In this document: positions 42,606 to 53,880 of the stretch, in pieces
How positions within the stretch are numbered: position 1 is the first letter of the stretch
How the letters are laid out: every line of letters begins with the position of its first letter
Assembly: GCA_024509875.1 (NCBI GenBank)
Contig: JAMPIV010019839.1
Location: forward strand, 186,001 to 250,000
DNA: 64,000 nucleotides
Reading direction: 5' to 3'
DNA from: Oreohelix idahoensis
Taxonomy: Eukaryota; Mollusca; Gastropoda; Stylommatophora; Oreohelicidae
The notes under the pieces: generated by a model
Database searches by the model: none
Seen by the model: the letters and a program-made list of their open reading frames with translations, nothing else
Told to the model about the DNA's origin: nothing
Position numbers and translations under genes: made by a program

Positions 42606-44372
42606 CCCCGCTCCAAATTAAAACAGGCCCTCAATAAACATGTGCCTCAATAAACATGTGCCTCAATAAACGTGTGCCTCAATAAACGTGTGCCTCAATA
42701 AATGTGTGCCTCAATAAACATGTGCCTCAATAAACATGTGCCTCAATAAACATGTGCCTCAATAAACGTGTGCCTCAATAAACATGTGCCTCAATAAACG
42801 CGTGCCTCAATAAATGTGTGCCTCAATAAACATGTGCCTCAATAAACGTGTGCCTCAATAAACGTGTGCCTCAATAAATGTGTGCCTCAATAAACATGTG
42901 CCTCAATAAACGTGTGCCTCAATAAACATGTGCCTCAATAAACATGTGCGTCAATAAACATGTGCCTCAATAAACATGTGCCTCAATAAACATGTGCCTC
43001 AATAAACATGTGCCTCAATAAACGTGTGCCTCAATAAACGTGTGCCTCAATAAACGTGTGCCTCAATAAACATGTGCCTCAATAAACATGTGCCTTAATA
43101 AACGTGTGCCTCAATAAACGTGTGCCTCAATAAACGTGTGCCTCAATAAACGTGTGCCTCAATAAACGTGTGCCTCAATAAACGTGTGCCTCAATAAACG
43201 TGTGCCTCAATATACCTGTGCCTCAATAAACATGTGCCTCAATAAACGTGTGCCTCAATAAAAGTGTGCCTCAATAAACATGTGCCTCAATAAACGTGTG
43301 CCTCAATAAACGTGGGCCTCAATAAACGTGCGCCTCAATAAACATGTGCCTCAATAAACGTGTGCCTCAATAAACGTGTGCCTCAATAAACGTGTGCCTC
43401 AATAAACGTGTGCCTCAATAAACGTGTGCCTCAATAAACGTGTGCCTCAATAAACGTGTGCCTCAATAAACGTGTGCCTCAATAAACGTGTGCCTCAATA
43501 AACGTGTGCCTCAATAAACGTGTGCCTCAATAAACGTGTGCCTCAATAAACGTGTGCCTCAATAAACGTGTGCCTCAATAAACGTGTGCCTCAATAAACG
43601 TGTGCCTCAATAAACGTGTGCCTCAATAAACGTGTGCCTCAATAAACATGTGCCTCAATAAACGTGTGCCTCAATAAACGTGTGCCTCAATAAACGTGTG
43701 CCTCAATAAACGTGTGCCTCAATAAACGTGTGCCTCAATAAACGTGTGCCTCAATAAACATGTGCCTCAATAAACATGTGCCTCAATAAACGTGTGCCTC
43801 AATAAACATGTGCCTCAATAAACATGTGCCTCAATAAACGTGTGCCTCAATAAACATGTGCCTCAATAAACATGAGTCTCAATGAACATGTGACTCAAAA
43901 AACATGTGCCTCAATAAACATGAGTCTCAATAAACATGAGTCTCAATAAACATGTGCCTCAATAAACATGTGCCTCAATAAACATGTGCCTCAATAAACA
44001 TGTGCCTCAATAAACATGTGCCTCAATAAACATGAGCCTCAATAAACATGTGCCTCAATAAACATGTGCCTCAATAAACGTGTGCCTCAATAAACATGTG
44101 CCTCAATAAACATGTGCCTCAATAAACATGTGCCTCAATAAACGTGTGCCTCAATAAACATGAGTCTCAAAAATCATGTGCCTCAATAAACATGTGCCTC
44201 AATAAACATGTGCCTCAATAAACATGTGCCTCAATAAACATGTGCCTCAATAAACATGTGCCTCAATAAACACGTGCCTCAATAAACGTGTGCCTCAATA
44301 AACGTGTGCCTCAATAAACGTGTGCCTCAATAAACATGTGCCTCAATAAACGTGTGCCTCAAAGTTCTGCCC
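42606..44372. repeat. 16-bp minisatellite, about 110 units
   Basis: Tandem CCTCAATAAACGTGTG (or CATGTG). Each unit contains AATAAA. The left flank ends GGCCCTCAATAAACATGTGC and the right flank resumes LINE-A sequence (CTCAAGGTCCTTCCATGACC). In other LINE-A copies the place is a single GCCTTCAATAAAC... or GCCTTCAACAAACACATGCC segment, so the array grew inside a LINE-A 3' UTR. Variant units cluster, with CGTGTG common in 43300-43750 and CATGTG in 43850-44250. Confidence 0.95.
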
Positions 44373-44545
44373 GTGACATGAGCTCAAGGTCCTTCCATGA
44401 CCTTCCTCTTACCCATTATTTATGTCTATGTGTTCTTGAGGCGCCCTATACCTGTCTTATCCTATGGAATCCAGGGCAGTCATTGTAATGCTTTCATTTG
44501 GTTTTCTCAATGTCAGTCCTTGTCGCAGACTCCATACATTTTTCG
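44373..44545 (-). pseudogene. LINE-A remnant right of the 16-bp array
   Basis: Collinear with LINE-A 3' sequence (CTCAAGGTCCTTCC, then GGAATCCAGGGCAG and TTTTCTCAATGTCAGTCCT), strongly diverged. Confidence 0.65.
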
Positions 44546-44639
44546 TCCTGAGAAAAACCAAGGACACTCCAATAGACGCACGTCACCTAGGTTACGCCCC
44601 AAAAGTATTTATGACTGTAGAAGAAGGGTATCGTTTCGA

Positions 44640-44930
44640 CTCAGTTAATGTTTGGGGGTCGGAGTGGCTAAGAGATAAGGCATCAATTTTTTTTTTCAGA
44701 ACCAGTGGTCCTAATAATGTCATACTCCCCCCTGGTCTCCTAGCCTTCTCGGATAAGGGCGAAAAAAATAGGAGGTCCCGTGTGGCAAGTTGCGCACGTT
44801 AAAAATCCCACGGCAGTTGGAAATCGTAAAGAGTAAGCCTATCAGGCCGCAGCCCTGGCAAAATTTAAAAATTAGAAACCTACCTACCACAAACATATTT
44901 ATAGAATGTGTGATTCCTATATACACACAT
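44640..44930 (+). mobile_element. Degenerate SINE
   Basis: A tRNA-Ser/Leu-like head, GGGGTCGGAGTGGCTAAGAG, is followed by a body with CTCGGATAAGGGCG...AGGTCCCGTG and CACGTTAAAAATCCCACGGC. That body resembles the conserved central domain of many invertebrate SINEs. Box B is not recognisable. Confidence 0.55.
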
Positions 44931-45424
44931 TGGGATTCTCGCCGGTGCTACGGAGTTCGTGCACTGTGCTGAGATCCTCCTTGTGTGATCTAAGGGAGGA
45001 GATCAGAGCACTGATGGAGTAGTCAGTGTGCAATGAAGATAATCCTTAACCAAACCAAACTAAACTAATGTAATGACTTTTTTGGGAAAGCGAATGCCCG
45101 TAACAACAGCGATCTACAGCGGTAGTATACTAATTAATGGTAGTATCGTATTAATTTGGAGGAAATCGTAAATCTTACACTCTTTTCTAGAATAATGGTA
45201 GGTCTGATTCGGTCTCACGAAATGCAAAACTCTAACAGATGGCAACGTAATTAATAGCGAAATTCTTTGTAGACAATTTCTTTACATGGGGAGACAAAAC
45301 TCATATTCTTCACTATTGCTTTGCCAAGTCTGGGGTCAATTCAAAGTATAGGCAAAAAGTGTAACAGAAAGCATTAAGCCATCTTTGCCAGCCTAGAAGA
45401 ATTCTTGCTGAGTGGGTAATTCAT

Positions 45425-46060
45425 TCATAACCCTCCACTTCCAAAGGAGCATAGGCCTTCAACAAACACATGCCAAGTCCTCTTGTCACGTGCCATCATC
45501 TAAAGTTCTTTCCACGTTCTCCTTATCATTTTCACCTCTGTCTCCAACTCTCTTCTCCATGTGCTTCTTGGTCTACCTCCGCTTCTCCCGCCCTGGGGAT
45601 TCCAGAACAAGGACCGCCCTGCAATGCTATCAACAGGCTTCCTCAGTGCGTGTCCTATCCATCGCCATCGTCTTCCTCTCATCTCTTGTTCCACCGGCAC
45701 CCGTCTAGCTCCTGTCATCAGTTCCACGTTGGTAACGTTGTCATACCATTTTAATCCCTCTATTCTACGCAAGCACCCATTTATGAAAGTCTGTAGCTTT
45801 TTGGTAGTTTTGTTGTTCTCCATGTCTCAGAGCCATACAATAGGACTGACTTCACATTTGAGTTGAAGATTCTTATTTTCGTGTTGGATCCGATTTATCT
45901 TGATCTCCATATATTTCCCAATGCAATGAAAGCTCCTCTTGCTTTTTGTATTCTTATTTTGATATCACTGTCTGTCCCTCCAACTTTGTCTATATTGCTG
46001 CCAAGATATGTGTACGATTCTACATCTTGTATTGGTGTTATACCCCAATAACGTATGGTA
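45425..46060 (-). pseudogene. LINE-A copy, continuous 3' portion
   Basis: The reference LINE-A copy here. The minus strand (45500-45823) is open and encodes FINGCLRRIEGLKWYDNVTN, then VPVEQEM, WRWIGHALRKPVDSI, and GGRPRSTWRRELETEV. Upstream (45831-46060) are the single VKSVLLYGSE segment and more RT sequence in broken frames. The 3' end reads GGAGCATAGGCC on the plus strand. It shows the unexpanded state of the 27-bp, 36-bp and 16-bp arrays elsewhere. Confidence 0.85.
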
Positions 46061-46715
46061 AATAAGTCTATGTTCTTGGCAGCATCACATTACTTTATAG
46101 TATATCAGGAAACTGACTAATGTTATCTGACTTAATTGATATGAATAAATGGGGAATTTATTGCTACCGCCTATCAATATATTACGTAAGGCATAACAGG
46201 ACCATAATTAGCCATGGTTATTAGATTCACCTTTGTATAGGATGTACGATTGTTGATACACTTTTTATATTACTGTGCTCAAAATGCAGCAGAAGCGTTC
46301 GTGTCAAGATAGCAACTGTGAAGGCAGTGACAGCTCAACAGAGATTGTGTGAGAAAAAGGATAAGTTGGGAGATAAACAGTCATCTTTCAGAGCATTACT
46401 GTAAATTGGTTGCCAATGAAACCAGAAGCCTAATAGGGTATTGTCACTATTTGATAATTTAAAAGCTGAATTATGGTAGAAATGGATAGGCGCGTAAAAA
46501 CCCTCTTAAAGGTGGGAGTACTCACAACGCCTCGTTGTTTCTTTTTATTTCCTATTAAGTTCGAACCAGGAAAGACAAGATCTCCATTTATCCTGTGGTA
46601 AAAAGGAAGAGCCGGGAAACCCTGAGCCTGATCTTGTTTCCTGAACCAGCAGGCAACCTCATTTGACTTTTGCACGTGAAGCATAGTTCCAGTGACATGT
46701 TCTAACATCACCAAG
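46061..46715. other. Spacer without recognised gene
   Basis: The minus frame at 46430-46714 has no recognisable motif. Confidence 0.45.
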
Positions 46716-46882
46716 ATACCACCCTATACCATCTACAGATTCGATGCTGGAAATCTCAGCTAAGTTGATATATGCACTGGAACTCACCACTCTCCTACAC
46801 ATAATCATGATGATACAGTAGTGACACGAACTTTGTTAAATTTACCAAAACGCACACTAACGTCTATAAAAGATACTCGCAC
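46716..46882. repeat. Repeat G, copy 2
   Basis: Matches 30371-30540 and ends abruptly at 46882, where the sequence changes to TGTTGCGTCC. That could mark an insertion boundary, though no matching right end was found. Confidence 0.7.
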
Positions 46883-47387
46883 TGTTGCGTCCTTTTTGGG
46901 TTCCTTAACAGTATTATAGTTGACATGAGTCTTACTACTGTTAAGAGGGTACGCATCAACAAATGTGGTAAGAATATATTTGTAAATTAAATTCATCGCG
47001 CACGGAAGCGCACATATTTGTGCGTGGGTATTTCACGTTTTGTTGCTAAACACTAGATGACGTAGTGACCTCGAGAGAGAGATGTGATGGAAGTCAGACT
47101 TGTGTCTGTTTGTTCGAGCCCCATATTGCGGGTTATCTACTGTGGAAGTCTTTTGTATACGGCCTTCCATACGGAAGCCATCGCCGTGAAGATTTTACAG
47201 TAAGTTCGTCAATGTGATAAAGTATTTGTTCGCCGTCCTAAGGATTACGGCACATAAGGTGAGGCCAGAGTCAGCCGAAGTCAAATAAGTTGATCAACAC
47301 CACTTCACAAAAGCAAAGAGTCAGCACCAAGCACTCAATGCTGATAGTCAGCAGGGTTTTACAAAAAAATAATTCCGGGGGAGATAT

Positions 47388-48061
47388 ACCTTCCCTCGAC
47401 GCAATAATACTGCCAATTCGGGAGATAAGTCTTGGCGACATGATCAGATTGAAACTGATCTTAAGAAAAATGTTGAGATGGTCAACGGTAGAGATGACTT
47501 TACTAAAAAGAGACATAATGTTGGGGTTAAAATGAACCTGAATAATAAAATTAAGACAAATCAATCTGTCAGCAAAGTTTTAACTTTGCCTAGCAAGCAG
47601 TGGTCATCGACATGCTTTAAACCTACTGCTTTGAATACTGATAGGTATCATACTAAGTGCTATCAGTATGATACACCACTGAATAAAGATGATATATATA
47701 TATGAGAAGGAAAAAGATAAATGTTCCTCATATAACTAAACATACACATTACTCTCGTTTACAATTTAGTGTCAGCGATACTACCTATATTGGTAAAGGG
47801 GCATATTCTCGCACCATTATAATTCGCAATCTGCCACTAGGTACGACATGGCAGTCACTAGGAGATTTTCTTAACTATATGGCAGACGTTAAGTTTGTAC
47901 GTGTGTTGCCACCTACCAATAACAGGTATGGTGAGGCGCTAGTGACTTTTAGTACTAATAGAGACGCTCTTTTGGATATTGAACGAGACAATGGTGTACA
48001 TTTTCATCACCATTCTCTTCATTTACAATTGGTGCCTAATTCTGCTTCGCGCAGATATTAG
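47388..48061 (+). pseudogene. Unrecognised ORF with RRM-like domain 1
   Basis: Two frames meet at an AT microsatellite (47691-47703). The first (about 47397-47705) is hydrophilic, with RRNNTANSGDKSW and HTKCYQYDTPL. The second (47702-48061) encodes an RRM-like domain: RTIIIRNLPLGTTWQSLGDF, an RNP2-like IIIRNLP strand, and YGEALVTF as an RNP1-like strand about 35 residues later. RRMs bind RNA. I do not recognise a parent gene. A LINE ORF1 or a decayed host gene are both possible. Confidence 0.5.
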
Positions 48062-48245
48062 CCCATTGAAACTTGGAGTTATTACCACATTTCTTTGATG
48101 ACTCAACTCGTTCAGTCATCATTTCTTCTCTTCCGAGTCATATATTTCTTCATGACTTTATTATTTTAGGCTGTCCCTATAGAAAATATTTTTTCTAACA
48201 TTTATATTTTGTCCTACTGTTACATCGTACAAGGAAAAACATAAT

Positions 48246-48530
48246 ATGTGCCTTCTTTCTTCGTCACGTTTAGCATACGCGACACATAGTAAGTTGCATG
48301 ATACTCGGGCTCAGTTGCGATCTGACCGAGATCATATGTCACTGAATCGCACTGTTCTGGTGCGCAACATTCCGTCTCATGCCACTTAGTATGCACTGAA
48401 ACATTTTTTTCAAAAAATCGGTAATGTTAAATTTGTTCGCATGTTCGAACTTCAAAATTCTTTTATCCAGCTTGCTTTTGTGCTATTTATAGCACGTTTC
48501 ACTAGATTTGCCCTCAAACAAATGTAATTA
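48246..48530 (+). pseudogene. RRM-like domain 2, paralogous to domain 1
   Basis: A frame starts MCLLSSSRLAYATHSK and continues RTVLVRNIPSHAT, a TAG stop (48388-48390), then ALKHFFQKIGNVKFVRMF and FIQLAFVLF. Aligned with domain 1 it shares RTxxxRNxP, the GNVKFVR/ADVKFVR strand and a hydrophobic RNP1-like strand. It appears to be a diverged second RRM of the same protein or a duplicate unit. Confidence 0.5.
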
Positions 48531-48989
48531 TCTGATTAATCGTCGAACGTATTAATGCCATTTTTTGCATACGATGTTATATTGGGTTAGACCCAACAAA
48601 TATATACTTTATATCTGTGCATCTTGTCCAGTTCCCATAAACGGATGAAATCCTTTGATCTTTGTCGGCATACTAATTATTGTGTATCGAGAAAAGAAAT
48701 TTTACCACTTCATGCACAGATTCTGTGAACTGATTAGGCATAGGCGTGTCTACTATTACAATAATGTGGCCATCATGTTTGCATATGAATACCTGTTGAA
48801 GATGATTTCTTAAATGATCTGCATGCGAGATACTCGTGACATTGTTTGTCATTGACATTTAATGCGCTACCAAACTGGACCTTCCTTGATCTAATTATTT
48901 CGATGGGTATCACTCTTTGCGGTTCATAAATATCATAATGGAACGTTGCTCCTCTACTGTGCTTGTAAATAACGGTAAGGTCATCTTTA

Positions 48990-50235
48990 AAGAAATTAAA
49001 CTTCATCCGAATCATAATCAGATGTCTCTGAGAAATTGATAATCAATCTCGGCTGAATGAAGGACAAACCATCATTCTTCCAATATTCCTCTTCCTCTTG
49101 TAACATATGGTTCTCACTTTTCTTCCAATAATCCCTGGCTATATTGGAGATGGCGGCTTTTATAAGTATTTCAACATCTTTTAATTTGAACGTTCTATTT
49201 TCTGTTTCTACCTGTTCCTTAATTTTAGCCCATACTAATTCTATTGGGTTTAAGTGAGAATGGTAAGCAGGCAATCTTAAACATCTGTGACCATGTTCAT
49301 GGATTGCCTTGTCTATGTGAAATATCTTTGTATGCTGTGTCTTTTTTTACAATTCCAAGTAATTCAGGGCTTCATGTTGGGTCAGCCAAATCTTTATTAC
49401 ATCTTTTCGAACTTTATCTTCTGGTGCCAATGGAATGAAGCATTGTTTATGACGGTCTATCATGCACAATCCAATCTTGAAATATCTTGCCATTCATCTT
49501 TGCATCTCTTAGTTGTCCCATCAGATGATTGCCATTCTCGGTTATTACTGTGGTGCGCATTGATCCAAGTTTCATCTAAATACACAAAATCATAACAATC
49601 TCTTCTCATTTCTCTGACCTCGCGTAAATATTTGCTTCTCATTGCAACTATATGAGGCTTCTCACAAACAAGGTTTCTACCACCAACATATTTTCTAAAA
49701 GTGAATCCCAAACTCTTAATAGTCCTCCATAGCGTAGATTTGGAAATATCAATGTCATTATTCTTTCTTAACCAAATTTTCAATTTCCTTAAAGTCACTG
49801 CCTCATTACTGTGAAACATATTGCAAATTTCTCTCCGGATCAAATCTCTGTCAAAATATCCACCACTCTTGGCCTAATTTTCATGTGTAAAACACTAGAA
49901 TTAGAAATTTCAGATGTCGCTATCCAGCGGTGCAATGATCGTTTGATTATCCCCAAGGCATGAATAGTCCTCTTTTGTCGGTTTGAAATAGAATGATATA
50001 GTTTTCCACGAGTAGCTTCATTGCAGAAATACTTAAAAATCCTATTTGTGATTAGCTGTAATGTCATAAAATGTACTCGCAGATTCATTTTCCTACTTAA
50101 CCACACAATACTTTTTGTAGACACGCCACTGATTGACAATGTGTGAGTAGCACCGGATATAAACTGTTTTGTGTTCAAGAAGTGCAATTTCACGCTAAAA
50201 TCATGCCAATTGTTTGATAAACCAATTATGTGCAA
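48990..50235 (-). pseudogene. Decayed Tc1/IS630-like transposase
   Basis: The minus-strand order is a helix-turn-helix region (50235-49840, ending KRSLHRWIATSE...RPRVVDI), then after a 1-base frame change DLIRREICNMFHSNEAVTLR and KSTLWRTIKSLGF (second DNA-binding part). The first catalytic Asp is in YLDETWINAHHS (about 49560). The middle is stop-ridden (49275-49460). The C-terminus is LRLPAYHSHLNPIELVWAKI (about 49240-49300), with Glu in NPIE. This pattern fits the IS630/Tc1/mariner group. The second catalytic Asp cannot be placed with confidence. No terminal inverted repeats were identified. Confidence 0.7.
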
Positions 50236-50407
50236 ATGATGTCGTATAATTTACTGTAGACATTTCAAAATGTGTGATGTGTGTTGGCAAGTAGACTTTT
50301 GATATTATATCGCAAAGAAACGAAAATTGAAACCAATGGCTGCATTTTAATGAAAAATTTAATTCATAGGGTCTATACCATTTCAAATTCACACACACAA
50401 TTTCACT

Positions 50408-50545
50408 TATCTTCTTCTTCTTCCGTCCTTAGCCAACGACCGGCAAAGCAGTCAGTGGCCATTACGCCTAGTAGCGTCTTAAGGGCAACAGCGAATAGAT
50501 AGATCCACTAGCACTTGTCTGGTTGTCATCTCTTGTTTTACCGGC
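50408..50545 (-). pseudogene. LINE-D tail joined to a LINE-A scrap
   Basis: 50408-50495 matches the LINE-D 3' end with GAA tail. 50505-50545 matches the LINE-A QVLVEQEM segment. The joint is probably a rearrangement. Confidence 0.55.
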
Positions 50546-50559
50546 AGGCAGCTGGGTAC

Positions 50560-52790
50560 CATCAAAGAACAGGCTGATCTTCAGAATTCAACGTGGAGCG
50601 GCCGCGATCTAAAGAATCAGGGACTGATGCAGCTCACAGAGTTAGCTTCTCGGGAAATTTTCGCACTCTTATGCGAGCAGCCTGAGACGGAAGAAAATCG
50701 GTAGACCGGGGAAAACGTAGGAATCGCAACGTTTAACACATCGGCGAGGTACCCCGAATTTTGCTCAAGATCAAGAAAGGTGCGAAAATTTAACACGCCC
50801 CATTCAAGTTACATTCGAGAAGTATAAATAGAGAACTCCGATAAACTGCATTTTATCGTTCGCTCTGACAGAATCCTAGTTGCACTAGCATAGTCGGATC
50901 CCTGCTGGATTTCATCTACCTTCGTGACTATTGGAGTGTATTCTTTCTGTGCAGACGGTAATTTATACATTAGCTTCGAGTGATCATTGGTCGAGTTATT
51001 TCTATTGATTTCAATGGATTGTGGTGTAAATTTAACCTTATTAAATAAACCCATTTTCAAAGTTCTAGTGCAAACTAATGTTACAGCTAAAAGTATTTCC
51101 TAATACAATTGACGCGTAAATTTATTTTGCAGACGTTAAAGAGAATTATAACTTTAATACAGTTTAGTTCTGTATAGATAGATGTGCTTTTAATTATTTT
51201 TAACTCACGGGAAGTTTTCCTGATTTGTTAATTGACGACGCTAATAAGTAAATAGGCTAACTGTAATTTATCGCGTCAGATTATAATATGATTTGTAATG
51301 CATTTCTTGTTTTGATTATCTTTCATTCAGAACGATCATTCAACCTGCATCCCAGCAATTATTAACTATATACAGAGTTCTGCCAAACTCAATTTGATAA
51401 CTCCAGTAACATATGAACTTTTTTAAAGCTAAACTTGTGGCGACCTGTAATGGGCCCCGCTCCTCTGAACGTAACTGAGAAAAAAGCCATTCAAGAAACA
51501 CTTTAAAAATACTAGTTCATACGGAGTCCTTAAAGGAAACTGGAAGCAGAACATATTTTATTCACTGCCCCTATTTGTGAAGAAAAAGCATCGATACCTG
51601 AACACTGTCTGTCACGCATATTCAGTGGATTTTAACCCCCCCCCCCCCCCCCCCCCCGCCCCCCGAAGAAGAACTTACCTCAGTGTTTTCTTAACTTGTG
51701 ACATTACGGAAAAAGGAAGTTATCTTCGCCAGCTGTGCCAATTTTAGGAACCACACCATACCTCACGCTTAGCCAAGTGCCTGTGCCTTTCTTTAGGAAC
51801 TTTATCTAATAAACAAACAGTACCGTTAAACTTCAACGTCCAGCGATTTCGGGACACTTTGTTAACTTAAACAACCCGCAAAATCTGGGGCTGTACACGG
51901 AAGAAATTACTTTTACCTAAGTCAAGGCTTAGTGCTGTGTTTTTTGATGTATTTCCTATGAAGTGCCAGAATTCACCTTTCGGTAAGTCTGCGTGTGTGT
52001 TTGTTGGGATGGCCAGCCCTAGTGTGTTTTTTTGAATGAAAGGAGATTTATCTTTTCTTTACCCTTTTAATTAGTTCGACCTTATACTAAGGTGCATTAT
52101 ATTCCTTGTACGGGATCTCTCCTAGTGGGATTGGGTAACTGTGTTCATTCCCCCCTCCCGTAAAATTTGTTGATTTAAAGGGAGACAATTGAGAACCCTA
52201 GCTTTCCTCTACACCCCCCTTTTCTGTAACCCCTTGCCTCAGAGTAATAAATTTACCAGTGGGTTAAATTGCCTATCTCTATCCCTTTCCCCCCCCCCCC
52301 CCTTTCTTGTCTTTTGGGACCGGGTTTTGTCTGTTAGTAGATATAAACGGGAAACGGTGGATGGGATATTTCTCCTCAAAAGCCCCTCTTCCCTAGTTAT
52401 ATTTGTATTCTGTAACTTTTTGATTTTTGACTGTAAATGTACAATTATGTGTGAGTCCTTTATGATAATAAAGGTATGAATATTTATTTGTGTTGGTTGT
52501 CGGTTGGCCTAAAACTCCAAACATTTCCATCTGTGTAGTTTGTATTCATGTACGTTGAGCGACAGAATCACCAAATCGGTGAGCGCGCCTGAGCGACTGG
52601 AACTGACACAATTGTTTGTGCAGAAGAGAGATAGGAGTAGTCTGTGAGAAAACAGATATTGTCGTAATAAGAGACTGTCCTTGCTCCTTCCCAGCGCTTG
52701 TGAATCTACTACCTCATTCACCTAAATCCTTATTCTCACAGAGCCTTCAATATCACTTTACACTCTAAAGGGACCAATATTCATCAGCAC
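50560..52790. other. Spacer without recognised gene
   Basis: No gene is recognised. It contains a TATA-like TATAAATAG at 50823-50831 on the plus strand, a poly-C run at 51638-51657 and another C run near 52290. The short frames here have no motif. Confidence 0.45.
50823..50831 (+). promoter_or_regulatory. TATA-box-like sequence
   Basis: TATAAATAG, followed about 25-30 bases later by a pyrimidine-rich ATTTTATCGTTCGCTC. It might be the promoter of a solo LTR or a lost gene. No downstream ORF supports it. Confidence 0.25.
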
Positions 52791-52820
52791 CCTCTCAGAT
52801 AAAAATTACGACACTTGTCA

Positions 52821-53108
52821 TCTCTTGTTCCACTAGCACTTGTCTGGTTCTTGTCATCTCTTGTTCCACTAGCACTTGTCTGGTTTTTGTCATCTCTTGT
52901 TCCACTAGCACTTGTCTGGTTCTTGTCATCTCTTGTTCCACTAGCACTTGTCTGGTTCTTGTCATCTCTTGTTCCACTAGCACTTGTCTGGTTCTTGTCA
53001 TCTCTTGTTCCACTAGCACTTGTCTGGTTTTTGTCATCTCTTGTTCCACTAGCACTTGTCTGGTTCTTGTCATCTCTTGTTCCACTAGCACTTGTCTGAT
53101 TCTTGTCA
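52821..53108. repeat. 36-bp minisatellite inside LINE-A coding sequence
   Basis: Eight units of CTTGTTCCACTAGCACTTGT plus CTGGTTCTTGTCATCT. On the minus strand each encodes the dodecapeptide TRTRQVLVEQEM, bounded by LINE-A sequence (ELLTRI before). In LINE-A copies at 45425-46060 and 32938-33328 this segment is single. Confidence 0.95.
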
Positions 53109-53880
53109 ACAGTTCCACATTAGTGATCTTCTATGATGGCTGAATTGACAGTACCCCAAACATGACCAAGCGCCATGGTTATAAGAATCCAACTAGTGAA
53201 CGAAGAAGGAAATTTTTTAAGTATTGGGAAGCTCGTAACATTAAAACGTTTTGAAAGAAAGCAGAGAACATGTGAGACGGAGAGAGCATCAGGCCTAAAG
53301 GAATCCACATTACGCACTTTCAGAGACAACGTCTCGAAAATAAAAGAAAACTTATTTCACTGGAACAACTGCAATTGCTGCAAAGCCTATTAGAATAAGG
53401 ACGCCTAATTCTATTTTCTCATAAGGCTTGTTATTTGTATTGCACGAAATTCCACAACGCGGTGATATGTAGGAACACATATTCATCGTTACAGGAGAAA
53501 CGCCTGTACATTGCTATTAAGGTTGTGTCTCCTCCACTTAAAAGCAGTGGTTTTCAGCATGGGCCTACCACTTCAGAGGCGTTTTTTTTTCATTTTGAAG
53601 GCGGCGTTGAATGATAAGGAACATTCAATTATAACGGGACGTTAAGTTGTAAAGGGACAACTCATGCAGTCACGCATACACGTAGATTAGGAACAAAACA
53701 CACACACACTCACACAAATAAACATAATCATGCAAAGAAAAGAAAATGAAGTCAGCTTAATTTGGCTAATCTCTTCATTTAATGACATGTTGAACTGAAT
53801 GATGTTCGTACTAAAAAGGCCAGAATAAACTGAATTTAATATTAATTCAAATAAAATATTCATGACCAAAGTGAAATGTA
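53109..53880. other. Spacer without recognised gene
   Basis: The first about 25 bp are LINE-A. The remainder has no recognised motif. Confidence 0.45.

Noticed and set aside
42606..44372. CRISPR-like regular repeats
   Set aside because: Units are directly tandem without spacers, and the DNA is animal nuclear.
46883..47010. Third LTR starting TGTTGCG
   Set aside because: The start resembles element 1's LTR for seven bases only. No second copy, target duplication or primer site was found.
50550..50605. Cluster of KpnI, EcoRI and NotI sites suggesting a cloning vector
   Set aside because: The sites are 25-40 bp apart within sequence that does not look like a known polylinker, and the flanks are genomic repeats. 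Chance is likelier, though a contaminant screen would settle it.
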